DNA from: Hypericibacter terrae
GTDB lineage: Bacteria; Pseudomonadota; Alphaproteobacteria; Dongiales; Dongiaceae
Direction of reading: 5' to 3'
Assembly: GCF_008728855.1 (NCBI RefSeq)
Contig: NZ_CP042906.1
Location: 992,001 to 1,056,000, forward strand
DNA: 64,000 bases
Shown one piece after another: positions 10,106 to 18,576 of the stretch. How positions within the stretch are numbered: position 1 is the first letter of the stretch; each line of letters starts with the position of its first letter. The notes under the pieces were generated by a model that saw only the letters and a list, made by a program, of their open reading frames with translations, did not search any database and had not been told where the DNA came from. The position numbers and the translations under genes were made by a program.

Positions 10106-10380
10106 GACGCTTCCTCGAGATCCTGATCCCGCTGCTGCTGCCGACGCTGATCTATTTTCTCTATCTTGCGATCGCCCGCCGCCGGGCCCAGGCCACCGGT
10201 GCGGCACCGACCCTCGTCTTCAAGGACATGCCCTGGAGCTGGCTCGCCGGCGCCGGGGTCGCTCTGCTCGCCGTGACCCTGGCGGCCTCGGCCTTGTTCG
10301 GCGGCGCCGCGCCCGGAAGCCACTATCAGCCGCCCAGCCTCGAGAACGGGCAGATCAACCAGGGCGGATTCTCGAATTGA
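10102..10380 (+). CDS. Small two-helix membrane protein (possible DUF6111)
   Basis: The 92-residue protein has one membrane helix at about residues 3-22 (FLEILIPLLLPTLIYFLYLA) and a second at about 46-66 (WLAGAGVALLAVTLAASAL), with a polar tail ending QINQGGFSN. The ATG overlaps the NUDIX stop (ATGA), fixing the start. It lies between the NUDIX hydrolase and cca, a position where a small DUF6111-type protein is often found. That family assignment is from memory and only tentative. No function is known. Confidence 0.75.
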   Translation: MRRFLEILIPLLLPTLIYFLYLAIARRRAQATGAAPTLVFKDMPWSWLAGAGVALLAVTLAASALFGGAAPGSHYQPPSLENGQINQGGFSN

Positions 10381-10403
10381 TGCGGGCGTATCAAGAAAAA
10401 CCA

Positions 10404-10432
10404 TCCCCTCTCCCAACTTTTGGGGGAGGGGA
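10404..10432. terminator. Hairpin of the C-rich repeat type, possible terminator
   Basis: CCCCTCTCCCA and TGGGGGAGGGG flank a short CTTT loop and pair with one G-T mismatch. The stem is followed within about 5 bases by an AT-rich TTAGATTTTT. It could end the upstream NUDIX/small-membrane-protein transcript, or be a degenerate member of the C-rich repeat family. Confidence 0.5.
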
Positions 10433-10467
10433 TTAGATTTTTGATTTCAATGTCGAAGGGAATTTTG

Positions 10468-11694
10468 ATGACAGACCGGCGCCTGACGCCGCAGCCCTGG
10501 ATGACGCAGCCGCGTACGCAGGCCGTGATCGCCGCCTTGAGCGCGGACGAGGCGGAGGTGCGGTTCGTCGGCGGCTGCGTGCGCGACGCGATTCTCGGCC
10601 GCAAGATCAAGGATATCGATCTGGCGACACCCGATTCGCCCGAGACGGTGATCGCGCTGCTGAAGGGTGCTGGCATTCGCGCGATTCCGACGGGCATCGA
10701 GCACGGCACGATCACGGCCGTCATGGAGGGCCATCCCTTCGAGGTGACGACCCTGCGCCGCGACGTCGAGACAGACGGGCGCCATGCCAAGGTCGAGTTC
10801 ACGGACAATTGGCGGGAAGACGCCGCGCGGCGCGATCTCACCTTCAACGCCATGTCGCTCTCGCCCGACGGCACGCTGCATGATTATTTCGGCGGCTATG
10901 ACGATCTTCAGGCGGGCCGGGTGCGGTTCGTCGGCGATCCGGCGATGCGCATCAAGGAAGATGTGCTGCGGCTGTTGCGTTTCTTCCGCTTCTTCGCGCA
11001 TTACGGCAAGCCGCCGCCCGATGCCGAGGCGCTGGCCGCCTGCCGGTTCGCGGCGCCGCAATTGTCGACGCTCTCCGGCGAACGGCTCCAGGCCGAGACC
11101 CTGAAGCTGCTGGCGGCGGGCAATCCCGCACCCGTGGTGGCGCTGATGCAGGATCAGCATGTGCTGACGCATCTGCTGCCGGAAGCGCAGAGCGTCGCCA
11201 AGCTCGCGGCGCTGGTCATGATCGAACGCGCTCTCGGGCGCGAGTTCGATCCGCTGCTGCGGCTGGCGGCGCTGATCGAGGGCGGGCCGGAGAGCGCGCG
11301 CGCGGTCGCCTGGCGGCTTCGGTTGTCGAATGCCGATCGCGACCGGATGATCGCGGCGCTCGAGGCGCCGCCGCTCTCGCCCTCGCTCGACGGCAAGGCC
11401 TGCCGCCTCGCGCTCTATCGCCTGGGCTGGGAGACCTTCCGCGACTGCGTGCTGTTGAGCTGGGCGGCGAGCGGCGACATGCCGGACGCGCCGCAATGGC
11501 GGGGACTGCTCGCCCTCAGCGAGAACCCGCCGCCGGCCTTTCCGCTGCAGGGCCGCGATCTCCTGACGCTCGGCGTGCCCGCCGGCCGTCGCGTCGGCGA
11601 GCTCTTGAAGGAAGTCGAAGCCTGGTGGATCGCGGGCGACTTCCGCGCGGATCGGAAGGCGTGCCTGGAAGAGGCGAAGAAGAGGGCCTCTTAG
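10468..11694 (+). CDS. cca: CCA tRNA nucleotidyltransferase
   Basis: The 408-residue protein carries the class II nucleotidyltransferase head with the motif RFVGGCVRDAILGR then DIDLAT near residues 28-50, and RRDLTFNAMS near residue 122. It adds or repairs the 3'-CCA end of tRNAs, or is a poly(A) polymerase of the same family. The ATG at 10468 has AAGGGA 7 bases upstream; ATGs at 10420 and 10450 lie in the repeat-rich leader and lack ribosome sites. An IS30-family element begins only about 35 bases after its stop. Confidence 0.93.
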   Translation: MTDRRLTPQPWMTQPRTQAVIAALSADEAEVRFVGGCVRDAILGRKIKDIDLATPDSPETVIALLKGAGIRAIPTGIEHGTITAVMEGHPFEVTTLRRDVETDGRHAKVEFTDNWREDAARRDLTFNAMSLSPDGTLHDYFGGYDDLQAGRVRFVGDPAMRIKEDVLRLLRFFRFFAHYGKPPPDAEALAACRFAAPQLSTLSGERLQAETLKLLAAGNPAPVVALMQDQHVLTHLLPEAQSVAKLAALVMIERALGREFDPLLRLAALIEGGPESARAVAWRLRLSNADRDRMIAALEAPPLSPSLDGKACRLALYRLGWETFRDCVLLSWAASGDMPDAPQWRGLLALSENPPPAFPLQGRDLLTLGVPAGRRVGELLKEVEAWWIAGDFRADRKACLEEAKKRAS

Positions 11695-11728
11695 TCATCC
11701 CGGCGAAAGAGTCGCCGCAACTCCTCTC

Positions 11729-12793
11729 GTCATCCCCGCGAAAGCGGGGAGATGGATTCACACTCCAAGTGCAACACTTGGCTGCAGAAGATTTCAGCGG
11801 GGCTGTGCCAGTCAAGGCATTTGCGCGGGGTGTTGTTGTAGGCGCGGACCAGATTTGAGAGTTGGCGTGTGGTGAGGGTGTCGAGGTTGGTTTTTCTGGG
11901 GATGTTGCGGCGCAATCGCCCGATGGCGTTTTCGACGCCCCCTTTCTGCCAGGGAGCATAGGGGTCGCAGAAGAAGGTCTGGATATCGAGGCGGTGGAGC
12001 TCGTAGTGACGGGCGAACTCGGTGCCATTGTCGAAGGTGATGGTCTGGCGCAGGGATTGGGGCAGAGGCCCGAGCAAGCTGGCGATAGCGTCGGCGATCG
12101 GCTCGGCATGCTTGCCGTTGGACCGGCCGACGATGAGCAGGCGGGAGGATCGCTCATGCAAGGCGAGGAGGGCCTGGCCGTAGCGGGTGAACATCATGAG
12201 ATCGGCTTCCCAGTTGCCGGCGACCGAACGGTCCCCGACGGCGGCGGGTCTTTCTGCAATGGAAACACGATCTTGGATGTGCAGGGCCGAGCTGCCGCCC
12301 TTGCGGCCGCGGCGGCCGCGTTTGCTCTTGGCGCGGGGCAGGTAATGGCGCCAGCGATAGTCCTTGTGGCGGGTGATCTGGGCCTGGATGAAGCGGTAGA
12401 TGCTCTCCGGGCTGATGACGTGCCGGCCCTGCTGGCGTTCGAGCCAGCCGCAGACCTGCTCGGGCGACCAGCCTTTCTTCAGGCCGTCGAGGACTTGCCG
12501 GCGCAACTTGGCGTCACGTTCCAGACGCGAGCCTCGCCAGCGCCGGGCCCGGGTCTGCTGCTGGGCGTAGACGGCCCGATAGCCGATCTGACGGCCGGTG
12601 TTTCGCTTCAGCTCCCGAGAAATCGTCGATGCTGGGCGATCCAGAGCTGCAGCGATCTGGCGGATCGAGTGGTCTTTGGCCTGAAGGCTGGCAAGGATGG
12701 CGCGCTCTTCGGCCGAGAGCTGAGTGTATTTTGTTCCCATGGCAACACCCTAATCTGGTGTTGCACTTCGTTTGAAAATTCAGCGGACCCAAC
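11729..12793. mobile_element. IS30-family insertion sequence, copy 1
   Basis: This roughly 1.05-kb element matches the segment 18577-19641 without any difference that I can find. The ends contain the inverted motif AAGTGCAACAC (11767-11777) and GTGTTGCACTT (12758-12768), within longer imperfect inverted repeats. The stated limits are those of the shared sequence and include part of a REP-like arm at the left (CATCCCCGCGAAAGCGGGGA at 11731-11750). The matching right arm of the REP element lies outside at 12824-12845. The true IS ends are probably near 11754 and 12787. It separates cca from hemF. Confidence 0.9.
11730..12740 (-). CDS. IS30-family transposase (copy 1)
   Basis: The 336-residue protein begins with a helix-turn-helix (residues about 8-45, LSAEERAILASLQAKDHSIR). 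It has the IS30 DDE catalytic core: WEADLMM (first Asp), FDNGTEF (second Asp) and ENAIGRLRRNIPRK (Glu). The last residues SPLSRG and the TGA stop are read from the REP-like repeat that flanks the IS, not from the IS itself. The protein is identical to the one at 18578-19588, so the element looks intact and recently active. Confidence 0.95.
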   Translation of the reverse strand: MGTKYTQLSAEERAILASLQAKDHSIRQIAAALDRPASTISRELKRNTGRQIGYRAVYAQQQTRARRWRGSRLERDAKLRRQVLDGLKKGWSPEQVCGWLERQQGRHVISPESIYRFIQAQITRHKDYRWRHYLPRAKSKRGRRGRKGGSSALHIQDRVSIAERPAAVGDRSVAGNWEADLMMFTRYGQALLALHERSSRLLIVGRSNGKHAEPIADAIASLLGPLPQSLRQTITFDNGTEFARHYELHRLDIQTFFCDPYAPWQKGGVENAIGRLRRNIPRKTNLDTLTTRQLSNLVRAYNNTPRKCLDWHSPAEIFCSQVLHLECESISPLSRG

Positions 12794-12823
12794 TTTCAGC
12801 TTGGTGCGCTGGATCGAGTTGGT

Positions 12824-12845
12824 TCCCCGCTTTCGCGGGGATGAC
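12824..12845. repeat. Right arm of the REP-like element split by IS copy 1
   Basis: CCCCGCTTTCGCGGGG with a following ATGAC mirrors the left arm at 11729-11750. Together they are the two hairpins of one bipartite element, with the IS between them. The loop-side GCTGGATCGAGTTGG (12809-12823) is shared with the flank of copy 2. Confidence 0.8.
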
Positions 12846-12855
12846 AGCGGGGGAG

Positions 12856-13752
12856 TTACGGCCAGATCACCTCGGGCGGCAGCGACATGAGAATCGCTTC
12901 CGTGTTGCCGCCGGTCTTGAGGCCGAAGGTGGTGCCGCGGTCGTAGAGCAGGTTGAACTCGGCATAGCGGCCGCGGCGGATGAGCTGGTGGCGGCGCTGC
13001 TCGGGCGTCCAGGGCTGGTTCAGGTGGCGCCGCACGATCGCGGGATAGACCTCGAGGAAGGCCAGCCCCACATCGCGGGTGAAGGCGAAGTCCTTCTCCC
13101 AATCGCCGCTGTCGAGATTGTCGTAGAAGATGCCGCCGACGCCGCGCGGCTCGTTCCGGTGCGGCAGGTAGAAATAGCGGTCGCACCATTCCTTGAATTT
13201 CTCGTAGTAGCGGTCGTCATGCTTGTCGCAGGCGGCCTTGAACGCGGCGTGGAAGCTTGCCGTGTCGGCATCGTCGGGAAACATCGGCGTCAGGTCGGCG
13301 CCGCCGCCGAACCAGCCTTTGCTGGTCACGATATGGCGCGTGTTCATATGCACGGCGGGCACCAGCGGCGAGCGCATATGGGCCACCAGGCTGATGCCGC
13401 TGGCCCAGAAGCGTCCGTCCTCGCCGGCACCCGGAATCTGCTTGCGGAACTCCTCGGAGAAGACGCCTTCGACGGTCGAGACATTGACGCCGACCTTCTC
13501 GAAGACACGGCCGCGCATCACCGACATGACGCCGCCGCCGCCGTCGCCCGTCTCGGAATCGGGCCGGGTCCAGGCGCTGCGCTCGAAACGGCCGGCCGGC
13601 ATCTCCGCGTGGGTTCCGGTCAGCTCGTCTTCGAGCCGCTCGAACTCGGCGCAGATCCGGTCGCGCAGTTCCTGGAACCAGGCGGCGGCGCGCGATTGCC
13701 GGGATGACATCGAACTCATGAGTTGCTGGGGCTCTCTGACGACAACGGACAT
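12856..13752 (-). CDS. hemF: Oxygen-dependent coproporphyrinogen III oxidase
   Basis: The 298-residue protein shows the HemF signature regions [19 protein letters not shown] (near 90), [20 protein letters not shown] (near 125), [10 protein letters not shown] and [19 protein letters not shown] near the C-terminus. The enzyme uses O2 to decarboxylate two propionates of coproporphyrinogen III in haem synthesis. The ATG at 13752 lacks a clear ribosome site; ATGs at 13719 and 13710 are alternatives, and the conserved part starts near [10 protein letters not shown]. It lies between an IS30 copy and trmL. Confidence 0.96.
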   Translation of the reverse strand: MSVVVREPQQLMSSMSSRQSRAAAWFQELRDRICAEFERLEDELTGTHAEMPAGRFERSAWTRPDSETGDGGGGVMSVMRGRVFEKVGVNVSTVEGVFSEEFRKQIPGAGEDGRFWASGISLVAHMRSPLVPAVHMNTRHIVTSKGWFGGGADLTPMFPDDADTASFHAAFKAACDKHDDRYYEKFKEWCDRYFYLPHRNEPRGVGGIFYDNLDSGDWEKDFAFTRDVGLAFLEVYPAIVRRHLNQPWTPEQRRHQLIRRGRYAEFNLLYDRGTTFGLKTGGNTEAILMSLPPEVIWP

Positions 13753-13827
13753 GGTGCTGCGTTCGGGGCCGCGAGGGCAAGCGACCCCTTCTCCCTTTTG
13801 GGTGGCGATATCGGCTTTCTGACGGAT

Positions 13828-14277
13828 TCAGCCGGGCCAGGCGTTGATTTGCCTCAATGCTTCGCCCAGGGCCAAGGCGGCGGCGAGGGCGATATTGAGC
13901 GAGCGCATCTCCGGCTGCATCGGGATCCGGAGGCGGATATCGGCGGCCTCGTGGATGGCGGCCGGGACCCCGGCGCTTTCGCGGCCGAGCAACAGGGTGT
14001 CGCTCGATTCGAAGGCGAAGGCGGGCAGGGCGTGGTCGCCGGCCGTGGTCAGGAGGACGATCCGCCCGGTCCTCGCCGCCTGGAACGAGGCCCAGTTTTC
14101 ATGGCGACGGATCTCGACCCGGTCGAGATAGTCCATGCCGGATCGCCGCATCCTGCGGTCATCGAAGGGGAATCCGAAGGGCTCTATCAGATCGACGGCG
14201 ACGCCGAGACAGGCCGCCAGGCGGAGAATGGCGCCGGTGTTCTGCGGGATGTCGGGCTCATAGAGGGCGAGGCGCAT
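13828..14277 (-). CDS. trmL: tRNA (cytidine(34)-2'-O)-methyltransferase
   Basis: The 149-residue protein has the compact SPOUT fold of TrmL: MRLALYEPDIPQNTGAILRL at the N-terminus and the knot region LLLGRESAGVP then RIPMQPEMRSLNIALAAALA. It methylates the 2'-OH of the wobble nucleotide in some tRNA-Leu species. AGGGA lies 7 bases before the ATG. It is upstream of hemF on the same strand, 75 bases apart, and divergent from petA. Confidence 0.93.
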   Translation of the reverse strand: MRLALYEPDIPQNTGAILRLAACLGVAVDLIEPFGFPFDDRRMRRSGMDYLDRVEIRRHENWASFQAARTGRIVLLTTAGDHALPAFAFESSDTLLLGRESAGVPAAIHEAADIRLRIPMQPEMRSLNIALAAALALGEALRQINAWPG

Positions 14278-14631
14278 CGAATGTCCCTGGAGGGCGAAGC
14301 CGCGAGGTCGTGGCGCGACCGGGCTCGGGCGCGGTCGCCGATCTGTTCCGGATGCGGCATCTGGCCGGGCCCCGGAGCGCTAGGCAAACCCCCGAAATTC
14401 GACTATACCGCTTGCCGTCGAAGGGGTTAGCGGCTCCCGATTTATGCGGCGGATTGTCGCAAGAGAGCCGAAGACCGCTTCGTCGGCAGAGTGTTATAAG
14501 GGCGCGCGAGCCCACCTGGATAATGCCTTGCGGGGAGGGAACGGACCGTCGGTCCTGATCGGTCCTGCGCTGCAAGGAGCTTCTTGATCCGGGCCTCGGG
14601 CGTGGGGCGCGACCAAAGGAGTAAGAGAGAG
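14278..14631. other. trmL / petABC divergent intergenic region
   Basis: This 354-base gap holds no gene that I can support. It must carry the promoters for trmL and the bc1 operon. A TTATAA at 14493-14498 is a possible -10 for petA, without a matching -35. The last 50 bases contain the AAAGGAG ribosome site for petA. Short in-frame readings upstream of petA are leader sequence. Confidence 0.4.
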
Positions 14632-15219
14632 ATGGCGGAAAGCCTTCAGGCCAGCGTGGGCGCGGGGCATGGCCCCGGCGCGCATGGCGAGGGGACACGG
14701 CGTGACTTCCTCTTCCTGGCCACAGGTGCGGTGACCGCCGTCGGCGTCGCCTCGCTCGTCTGGCCCTTCATCGATCAGATGAATCCATCGGCCGACACGC
14801 TGGCGCTCTCCACCACCGAGATCGACATCAGCCATGTCGAAGTCGGCCAGGCGATCACCGTGCTCTGGCGCGGCAAGCCGGTCTTCGTGCGCCACCGCAC
14901 GCCGGAAGAGATCAAGGAAGCCGAGGACGTCAACATCAAGGAACTGCGCGATCCGCAGACCGATCAGCAGCGCGTGCAGAAGCCGGAATGGCTGGTCATG
15001 GTCGGCGTCTGCACCCATCTGGGCTGCGTGCCGCTGGGCCAGAAGCCGACCGATCCCAAGGGCGAGTTCGGCGGCTGGTTCTGCCCCTGCCACGGCTCGC
15101 AATACGACACCTCCGGCCGCATCCGGAAGGGCCCCGCGCCGCGCAATCTCGAGATCCCGGCCTACATCTTCGAGACCGACACCACTCTCCTGGTTGGGGC
15201 GGAGGCCAAGAAGTCGTGA
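14632..15219 (+). CDS. petA: Ubiquinol-cytochrome c reductase Rieske iron-sulfur subunit
   Basis: The 195-residue protein has a twin-arginine segment ([12 protein letters not shown], residues about 23-34) that also serves as its membrane anchor. The Rieske 2Fe-2S ligands are in CTHLGC and CPCHGSQYD. It passes electrons from ubiquinol to cytochrome c1 on the periplasmic side. The ATG at 14632 has AAAGGAG 10 bases upstream. It is the first gene of petABC, and its stop overlaps the petB start as GTGA. Confidence 0.97.
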   Translation: MAESLQASVGAGHGPGAHGEGTRRDFLFLATGAVTAVGVASLVWPFIDQMNPSADTLALSTTEIDISHVEVGQAITVLWRGKPVFVRHRTPEEIKEAEDVNIKELRDPQTDQQRVQKPEWLVMVGVCTHLGCVPLGQKPTDPKGEFGGWFCPCHGSQYDTSGRIRKGPAPRNLEIPAYIFETDTTLLVGAEAKKS

Positions 15220-16505
15220 GCACGCCAAAGTTCAAGAACCCGATCGTCCGCTGGATCGATTACCGGCTGCCGATATTCAGCTTCCTCGACCACGAGATGC
15301 ATGAATATCCGACGCCGAAGAATCTGAGCTACTGGTGGAACTTCGGCTCGCTCGCCGGCCTCATGCTGGTGGTCATGATCGTCAGCGGCATCATCCTGGC
15401 GATGCACTACACCCCGCACGTCACGCTCGCCTTCAACAGCGTCGAGCACATCATGCGCGACGTGAATTACGGCTGGCTGCTCCGCTACATCCATATGAAC
15501 GGGGCGTCGATGTTCTTCATCGTCGTCTATGTCCATATCTTCCGCGGGCTCTATTACGGATCCTACAAGAAGCCGCGCGAGCTCCTGTGGATGATCGGTG
15601 TCGTCATCCTGCTGCTGATGATGGCGACCGCCTTCATGGGCTATGTGCTGCCGTGGGGCCAGATGAGCTTCTGGGGCGCCACCGTCATCACCAACCTGTT
15701 CTCGGCCCTGCCGATCGTCGGCAAGTACATCGTGACCTGGCTGTGGGGCGGCTTCTCGGTCGACAACCCGACCCTCAACCGCTTCTTCTCGCTGCACTAC
15801 CTGCTGCCCTTCGCGATCCTGGGCGTGGTGGTCCTGCATGTGCTGGCGCTCCACAAGCACGGCTCGAACAACCCGCTCGGCATCGACACCAAGGGCCCGC
15901 AGGACAGCATCCCCTTCCACCCCTACTACACGGTGAAGGACTATTTCGGCGTCGGCGTGTTCCTGATCTTCTACGCCGCGCTGGTGTTCTTCAGCCCGAA
16001 CTTCTTCGGCGAGCCGGACAACTACATCCCGGCCAACCCGATGGCGACGCCCACGCATATCGTGCCGGAATGGTACTTCCTGCCCTTCTACGCGATCCTG
16101 CGCGCGGTGCCGGACATCTGGTTCATCGAAGCCAAGCTCGGCGGCGTGCTGGCGATGTTCTCGGCCATCCTGGTGCTGTTCGTGCTGCCCTGGCTCGATC
16201 ATTCGCCGGTGCGCAGCGCCCGCTTCCGTCCGACCTACAAATGGTTCTTCTGGATCCATCTGGCGGACTGCCTGGTGCTGGGCTGGGTCGGCGCGAATTC
16301 GCCCGACGCCAGCTTCCATGGCGTGCCGTTCCTGATCATCGGCCGCATCGCGACCGCCTGGTACTTCATCCACTTCCTGATCGTGCTGCCGCTCCTGGGC
16401 TTCTTCGAAAAACCGAAGCCTTTGCCCACGAGCATCAGCGAGCCCGTGCTCAAAGGCGGCGGCAAGCTCGCCGGCGCCACTACCAAGCCGATGGAGAAGG
16501 CATGA
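15216..16505 (+). CDS. petB: Cytochrome b of the bc1 complex
   Basis: The 429-residue multi-spanning protein has the cytochrome b hallmarks: [20 protein letters not shown] with haem-ligand histidines, a second haem-binding helix with [16 protein letters not shown], and the Qo-site PEWY motif ([12 protein letters not shown]). The length is normal for unsplit bacterial cytochrome b. The GTG at 15216 overlaps the petA stop by 4 bases. A much longer reading from 14988 is only open frame through petA. The stop overlaps the petC ATG. Confidence 0.97.
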   Translation: MSTPKFKNPIVRWIDYRLPIFSFLDHEMHEYPTPKNLSYWWNFGSLAGLMLVVMIVSGIILAMHYTPHVTLAFNSVEHIMRDVNYGWLLRYIHMNGASMFFIVVYVHIFRGLYYGSYKKPRELLWMIGVVILLLMMATAFMGYVLPWGQMSFWGATVITNLFSALPIVGKYIVTWLWGGFSVDNPTLNRFFSLHYLLPFAILGVVVLHVLALHKHGSNNPLGIDTKGPQDSIPFHPYYTVKDYFGVGVFLIFYAALVFFSPNFFGEPDNYIPANPMATPTHIVPEWYFLPFYAILRAVPDIWFIEAKLGGVLAMFSAILVLFVLPWLDHSPVRSARFRPTYKWFFWIHLADCLVLGWVGANSPDASFHGVPFLIIGRIATAWYFIHFLIVLPLLGFFEKPKPLPTSISEPVLKGGGKLAGATTKPMEKA

Positions 16506-17278
16506 TGCGTCGCAACGCGCTCCTGGCCTTCGCCACCGCGGCCCTGGTCGCCTCCGGCCTCGCCGTCACGACCGCCCGCGCGGCGGAAAGCGAGCATTCG
16601 CTCGAGCATCAGCGCTGGTCCTTCGACGGGCTGTTCGGCACCATCGACCAGGCGGCCGCGCAGCGCGGCTTCCAGGTCTATAAGGAAGTCTGCGCGGCCT
16701 GCCACTCGCTGTCGCTGGTCGCCTATCGCAATCTGGGTGCCATCGGCATCGGCGAGGACCAGATCAAGGCGATCGCAGCGCAGTACAATGTGATGGACGG
16801 TCCCAACGACGCGGGCGACATGTTCGAGCGGCCGGCCAAGCCCTCGGACAAGTTCGTCGCTCCCTTCGCCAACGCGAACGCGGCGCGCGCCGCCAACAAC
16901 GGCGCCCTGCCGCCCGACCTCTCGCTCATCGTCAAGGCGCGCGAAGGCGGGCCCGACTATGTCTATGGCGTCCTCACCGGCTTCGTCCCGCCGCCGGCGG
17001 GCGTGACGGTGCCGGACGGCATGTATTACAACGCCGCCTTCCCGGGCCACCAGATCGCGATGCCGCCGCCGCTCTCCGATGGTTCCGTCACCTATGCCGA
17101 CGGCACGGAGGCGAGCGTCCATCAGGAGGCGCATGACGTCGTCACCTTCCTCGAATGGACCGCCGAGCCGGAGCTCGACGCCCGCAAGAAAATGGGCGTG
17201 AAGGTGATCCTGTTCCTGATCGTGCTGACCGGCCTCGCTTACGCCGTGAAGCGCAAGGTCTGGAAGGATATTCACTGA
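16502..17278 (+). CDS. petC: Cytochrome c1 of the bc1 complex
   Basis: The 258-residue protein has a cleavable signal peptide (residues 1-27, ending TARAAES) and the haem c attachment motif CAACH near residue 63. The probable axial methionine lies in [10 protein letters not shown] near residue 185. A C-terminal membrane anchor ([21 protein letters not shown]) follows. It carries electrons from the Rieske centre to soluble or membrane cytochrome c. Start ATG at 16502 or 16505 cannot be told apart. A strong terminator follows, so the operon ends here. Confidence 0.97.
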   Translation: MMRRNALLAFATAALVASGLAVTTARAAESEHSLEHQRWSFDGLFGTIDQAAAQRGFQVYKEVCAACHSLSLVAYRNLGAIGIGEDQIKAIAAQYNVMDGPNDAGDMFERPAKPSDKFVAPFANANAARAANNGALPPDLSLIVKAREGGPDYVYGVLTGFVPPPAGVTVPDGMYYNAAFPGHQIAMPPPLSDGSVTYADGTEASVHQEAHDVVTFLEWTAEPELDARKKMGVKVILFLIVLTGLAYAVKRKVWKDIH

Positions 17279-17302
17279 CCGACTGATCGCGGTTCTCGAT
17301 TG

Positions 17303-17345
17303 AAGGCCGGGCGCGAAGCGATGCTTCGCCCCGGCCTTTTTCTTT
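17303..17345 (+). terminator. Rho-independent terminator after petABC
   Basis: AGGCCGGG and CCCGGCCT, with inner GCGAAGC/GCTTCGC arms, form a long GC-rich stem around an AT loop, followed by TTTTTCTTTT. It lies 25 bases after the petC stop. Confidence 0.9.
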
Positions 17346-17369
17346 TGCTGACACAGCGCGTTTGCGGCA

Positions 17370-17406
17370 CCCCTCCCCCTACCCCCTCCCGCAAGGGGAG
17401 GGGGCG
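17370..17406. repeat. C-rich palindromic repeat, single arm
   Basis: This is one copy of the CTCCCGCAAGGGGAG repeat with the usual outer CCCCTCCCCCTAC. No inverted partner is present. The following 60 bases share fragments such as GAAGCGATCAT with the region after the repeat at 21572. Confidence 0.8.
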
Positions 17407-17505
17407 TGGATGGCGTAGCTCTCGATTGGAGCTTTGAAGTAGAGCGAAGCGATCATGTTAACTTGAGGGGTATTCATAGAATGTGATCGTGAAAGGCTTT
17501 CTCCC

Positions 17506-18357
17506 ATGACCCCACCCGCCCTCTCCGGTATCGACCACACCCTCGTCGGCGTGCGCGATCTCGACGCGGCGCGCGAGCGCTGGGCGCGGCTGGGATTTAC
17601 GGTGACGCCGCGCGGCCGGCATATCGGCTGGGGCACGGCCAATTACTGCGTGATGCTGGAGCGCGGCTATATCGAGCTCCTGGGCATCCTCGATCCGGGC
17701 CAATTCACCAACAATCTCGACAAATTTCTCGAGACCCGGGAAGGGCTGATGGGTCTCGCCTTCGCCAGCGACGATCCGGCCGCGACCAAGGCGCGGCTCG
17801 AGGCGCTGGGGCTTCATCCCGACGGTCCCAAGGATCTGAAGCGCTATCTCGAGCTGCCCGAGGGCGACGTGCTGCCCGAGTTCCGGCTGCTGTTCCTGCC
17901 CAAGGCCGAGACGCCCGATCTCTCGGCCTTCGTCTGCTGCCATCTGACGCCGGGGCTGGTGCGCCGCCCCGCCTGGCTCGACCATGACAATGGCGCGGTC
18001 GCGCTGCGCGGAATCACGGTCATCAGCGACGCGCCCGACAAGAGTGCCTCCGGCTATCGCGCCTATTTCGGCGAGACGGCGGTGCGCGCGATTCCGGGTG
18101 GTGCGGAGGTGGCTTGCGGCCCCGAAAGCCTGCGCTTCGTCACCCGCGAAGGCTTCGCCGCGCTCTATCCGGGCCAGGGCGCCTGGCCGCCCTTTCCAGC
18201 CCCCTTGCCGGCCGCGATGACGGTCACGGTGCGCGAGCCGTCGCGGACCATGACCCACCTCTGGAACCGCGCCATCCGTGCCGACCGCGACGGCGACCGA
18301 ATCTGGGTCGGGCCGTCCGAAGCGAACGGGCTGGTGCTGGAGTTCGTGAAGGCGTAA
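17506..18357 (+). CDS. VOC-family (glyoxalase-like) protein
   Basis: The 283-residue protein opens with GIDHTLVGVRDLDAARERWA and a second segment around GLMGLAFASDDPAATKARLE, a pattern of the vicinal-oxygen-chelate Glyoxalase_3-like group. The C-terminal half (LVFEF-type end, ANGLVLEFVKA) completes the paired beta-alpha-beta units. These proteins bind a divalent metal, but the substrate cannot be inferred. It is followed 17 bases later by a small gene on the same strand. Confidence 0.8.
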   Translation: MTPPALSGIDHTLVGVRDLDAARERWARLGFTVTPRGRHIGWGTANYCVMLERGYIELLGILDPGQFTNNLDKFLETREGLMGLAFASDDPAATKARLEALGLHPDGPKDLKRYLELPEGDVLPEFRLLFLPKAETPDLSAFVCCHLTPGLVRRPAWLDHDNGAVALRGITVISDAPDKSASGYRAYFGETAVRAIPGGAEVACGPESLRFVTREGFAALYPGQGAWPPFPAPLPAAMTVTVREPSRTMTHLWNRAIRADRDGDRIWVGPSEANGLVLEFVKA

Positions 18358-18374
18358 GCGCAAGGGGAAGGGTG

Positions 18375-18557
18375 ATGAGCGAGATCAGCGACGTTCATAA
18401 ATTGGCCGGCGATGAGATCATGGTCTGGATGGACCGGCCGGGCGGCCCGATCTGCATCAAGACGGTCAATAGCCATAATGATCCTGTCGAGATGGCCGAG
18501 CACGAGGCGGAAGAGCTTGTCGAGGTGCTGCAGAAGCTGATCGCGAAGTGCCGCTGA
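18375..18557 (+). CDS. Small conserved-looking protein, 60 residues
   Basis: The 60-residue acidic protein starts MSEISDVHKLAGDEIMVWMD and ends in a helix with AEHEAEELVEVLQKLIAKCR. An AAGGGGAAGGG purine run precedes the ATG at 18375. The composition and third-position GC match the neighbours, so it is likely real. I do not recognise the family. It is probably co-transcribed with the VOC gene. Its stop lies 20 bases before the shared sequence of IS30 copy 2. Confidence 0.65.
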   Translation: MSEISDVHKLAGDEIMVWMDRPGGPICIKTVNSHNDPVEMAEHEAEELVEVLQKLIAKCR

Positions 18558-18576
18558 CCCTCCACCGCTCCCCAAT

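Noticed and set aside
11696-11730. Second degenerate REP arm (TCATCCCGGCGAAAG) before IS copy 1
   Set aside because: Only a half-match to the repeat core is present and it does not form a stem. It may be decay or chance.
11862-12890. 342-residue open frame on the plus strand of IS30 copy 1
   Set aside because: It is the reverse of the transposase gene and recurs in copy 2. It has no recognisable domain.
14988-15215. Upstream extension of petB
   Set aside because: The extra frame runs through petA and would add 76 unrelated residues. The GTG at 15216 overlaps the petA stop and gives the usual cytochrome b N-terminus.
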